Origin: Proteobacteria bacterium 005FR1
GTDB lineage: Bacteria; Pseudomonadota; Gammaproteobacteria; Pseudomonadales; Cellvibrionaceae
NCBI GenBank assembly: GCA_026192395.1
Contig: WACF01000001.1
Span: 1,263,637-1,327,636, forward strand
Length of the DNA: 64,000 nt
Reading direction: 5' to 3'
This document shows positions 63,985 through 64,000 of the stretch, piece after piece. Position 1 is the stretch's first letter. Every line of letters starts with the position of its first letter. The notes under the pieces are model-generated. The model was not told where the DNA came from. It ran no database searches and saw nothing but the letters and a program-made list of their open reading frames with translations. Position numbers and translations under genes: made by a program.

Positions 63985-64000
63985 CTGGAGACTGGGAACT

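Overview
The window is chromosomal DNA of a gammaproteobacterium, probably from the Pseudomonas / Marinobacter / Cellvibrio side of the class. The evidence is gene order. rpsA, ihfB, lapA and lapB sit beside a polysaccharide locus ending in wbpL/wbpM-type genes and tRNA-Asn, as in the Pseudomonas aeruginosa O-antigen locus. argG, pyrC, rnt, peroxiredoxin, bfd and bfr also follow Pseudomonas order, apart from a block inserted after rnt. The genus cannot be fixed from sequence alone.

Layout. (1) 1-14616, minus strand: a group-1-capsule type export operon (wzi, wza, wzb, wzc) runs into flippase, acyltransferase, Wzy-like polymerase, four glycosyltransferase/methyltransferase genes, wecA and the start of galU. 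(2) 15563-19100, minus: flippase, an unusual nitroreductase and a pyruvyl transferase. (3) 19562-22499: tRNA-Val, a Wzz-like chain-length regulator, an O-antigen ligase/polymerase and tRNA-Asn. (4) 22689-34447: wbpM on the plus strand faces a minus-strand operon of ugd, glycosyltransferases, a second polymerase, asparagine synthase, a sugar-nucleotide reductase and a WbpL-like initiating transferase. (5) 35003-37633: rfaH, a collapsed rml (dTDP-rhamnose) operon and rmlB. (6) 37810-44108: lapB, lapA, ihfB, rpsA, cmk, pyrF. (7) 44172-49425: a large palindrome-bearing tandem array, a GIY-YIG nuclease, a ComEA-like protein, ctaA, cytochromes and heptamer repeats. (8) 49426-54431: MFS transporter, argG, pyrC, rnt. 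(9) 54393-61663: an ECF sigma factor/ChrR pair and a divergent seven-gene lipid-modification operon. (10) 61762-63918: peroxiredoxin, bfd, bfr.

How it works together. Regions 1-5 encode two surface-polysaccharide assembly lines, each with an initiating transferase, a flippase and a polymerase. The antiterminator RfaH is encoded beside them. Two perfect 12-base ops elements (GGCGGTAGCGTG) lie at the heads of the two long minus-strand operons, one in the ugd leader and one inside the wzi signal-peptide codons. Region 9 looks like a self-contained stress regulon. Two divergent promoters share TGATCC-N16-CGTA, one reading into the sigma/ChrR pair and the other into the cyclopropane-fatty-acid-synthase operon.

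The window is also rich in REP-like palindromes (ATTCCGGC-N4-GCCGGAAT). They occur singly, as inverted pairs, as a 115-bp tandem array, as a ~155-bp tandem array of ten units, and once inside the wzb coding sequence in frame.
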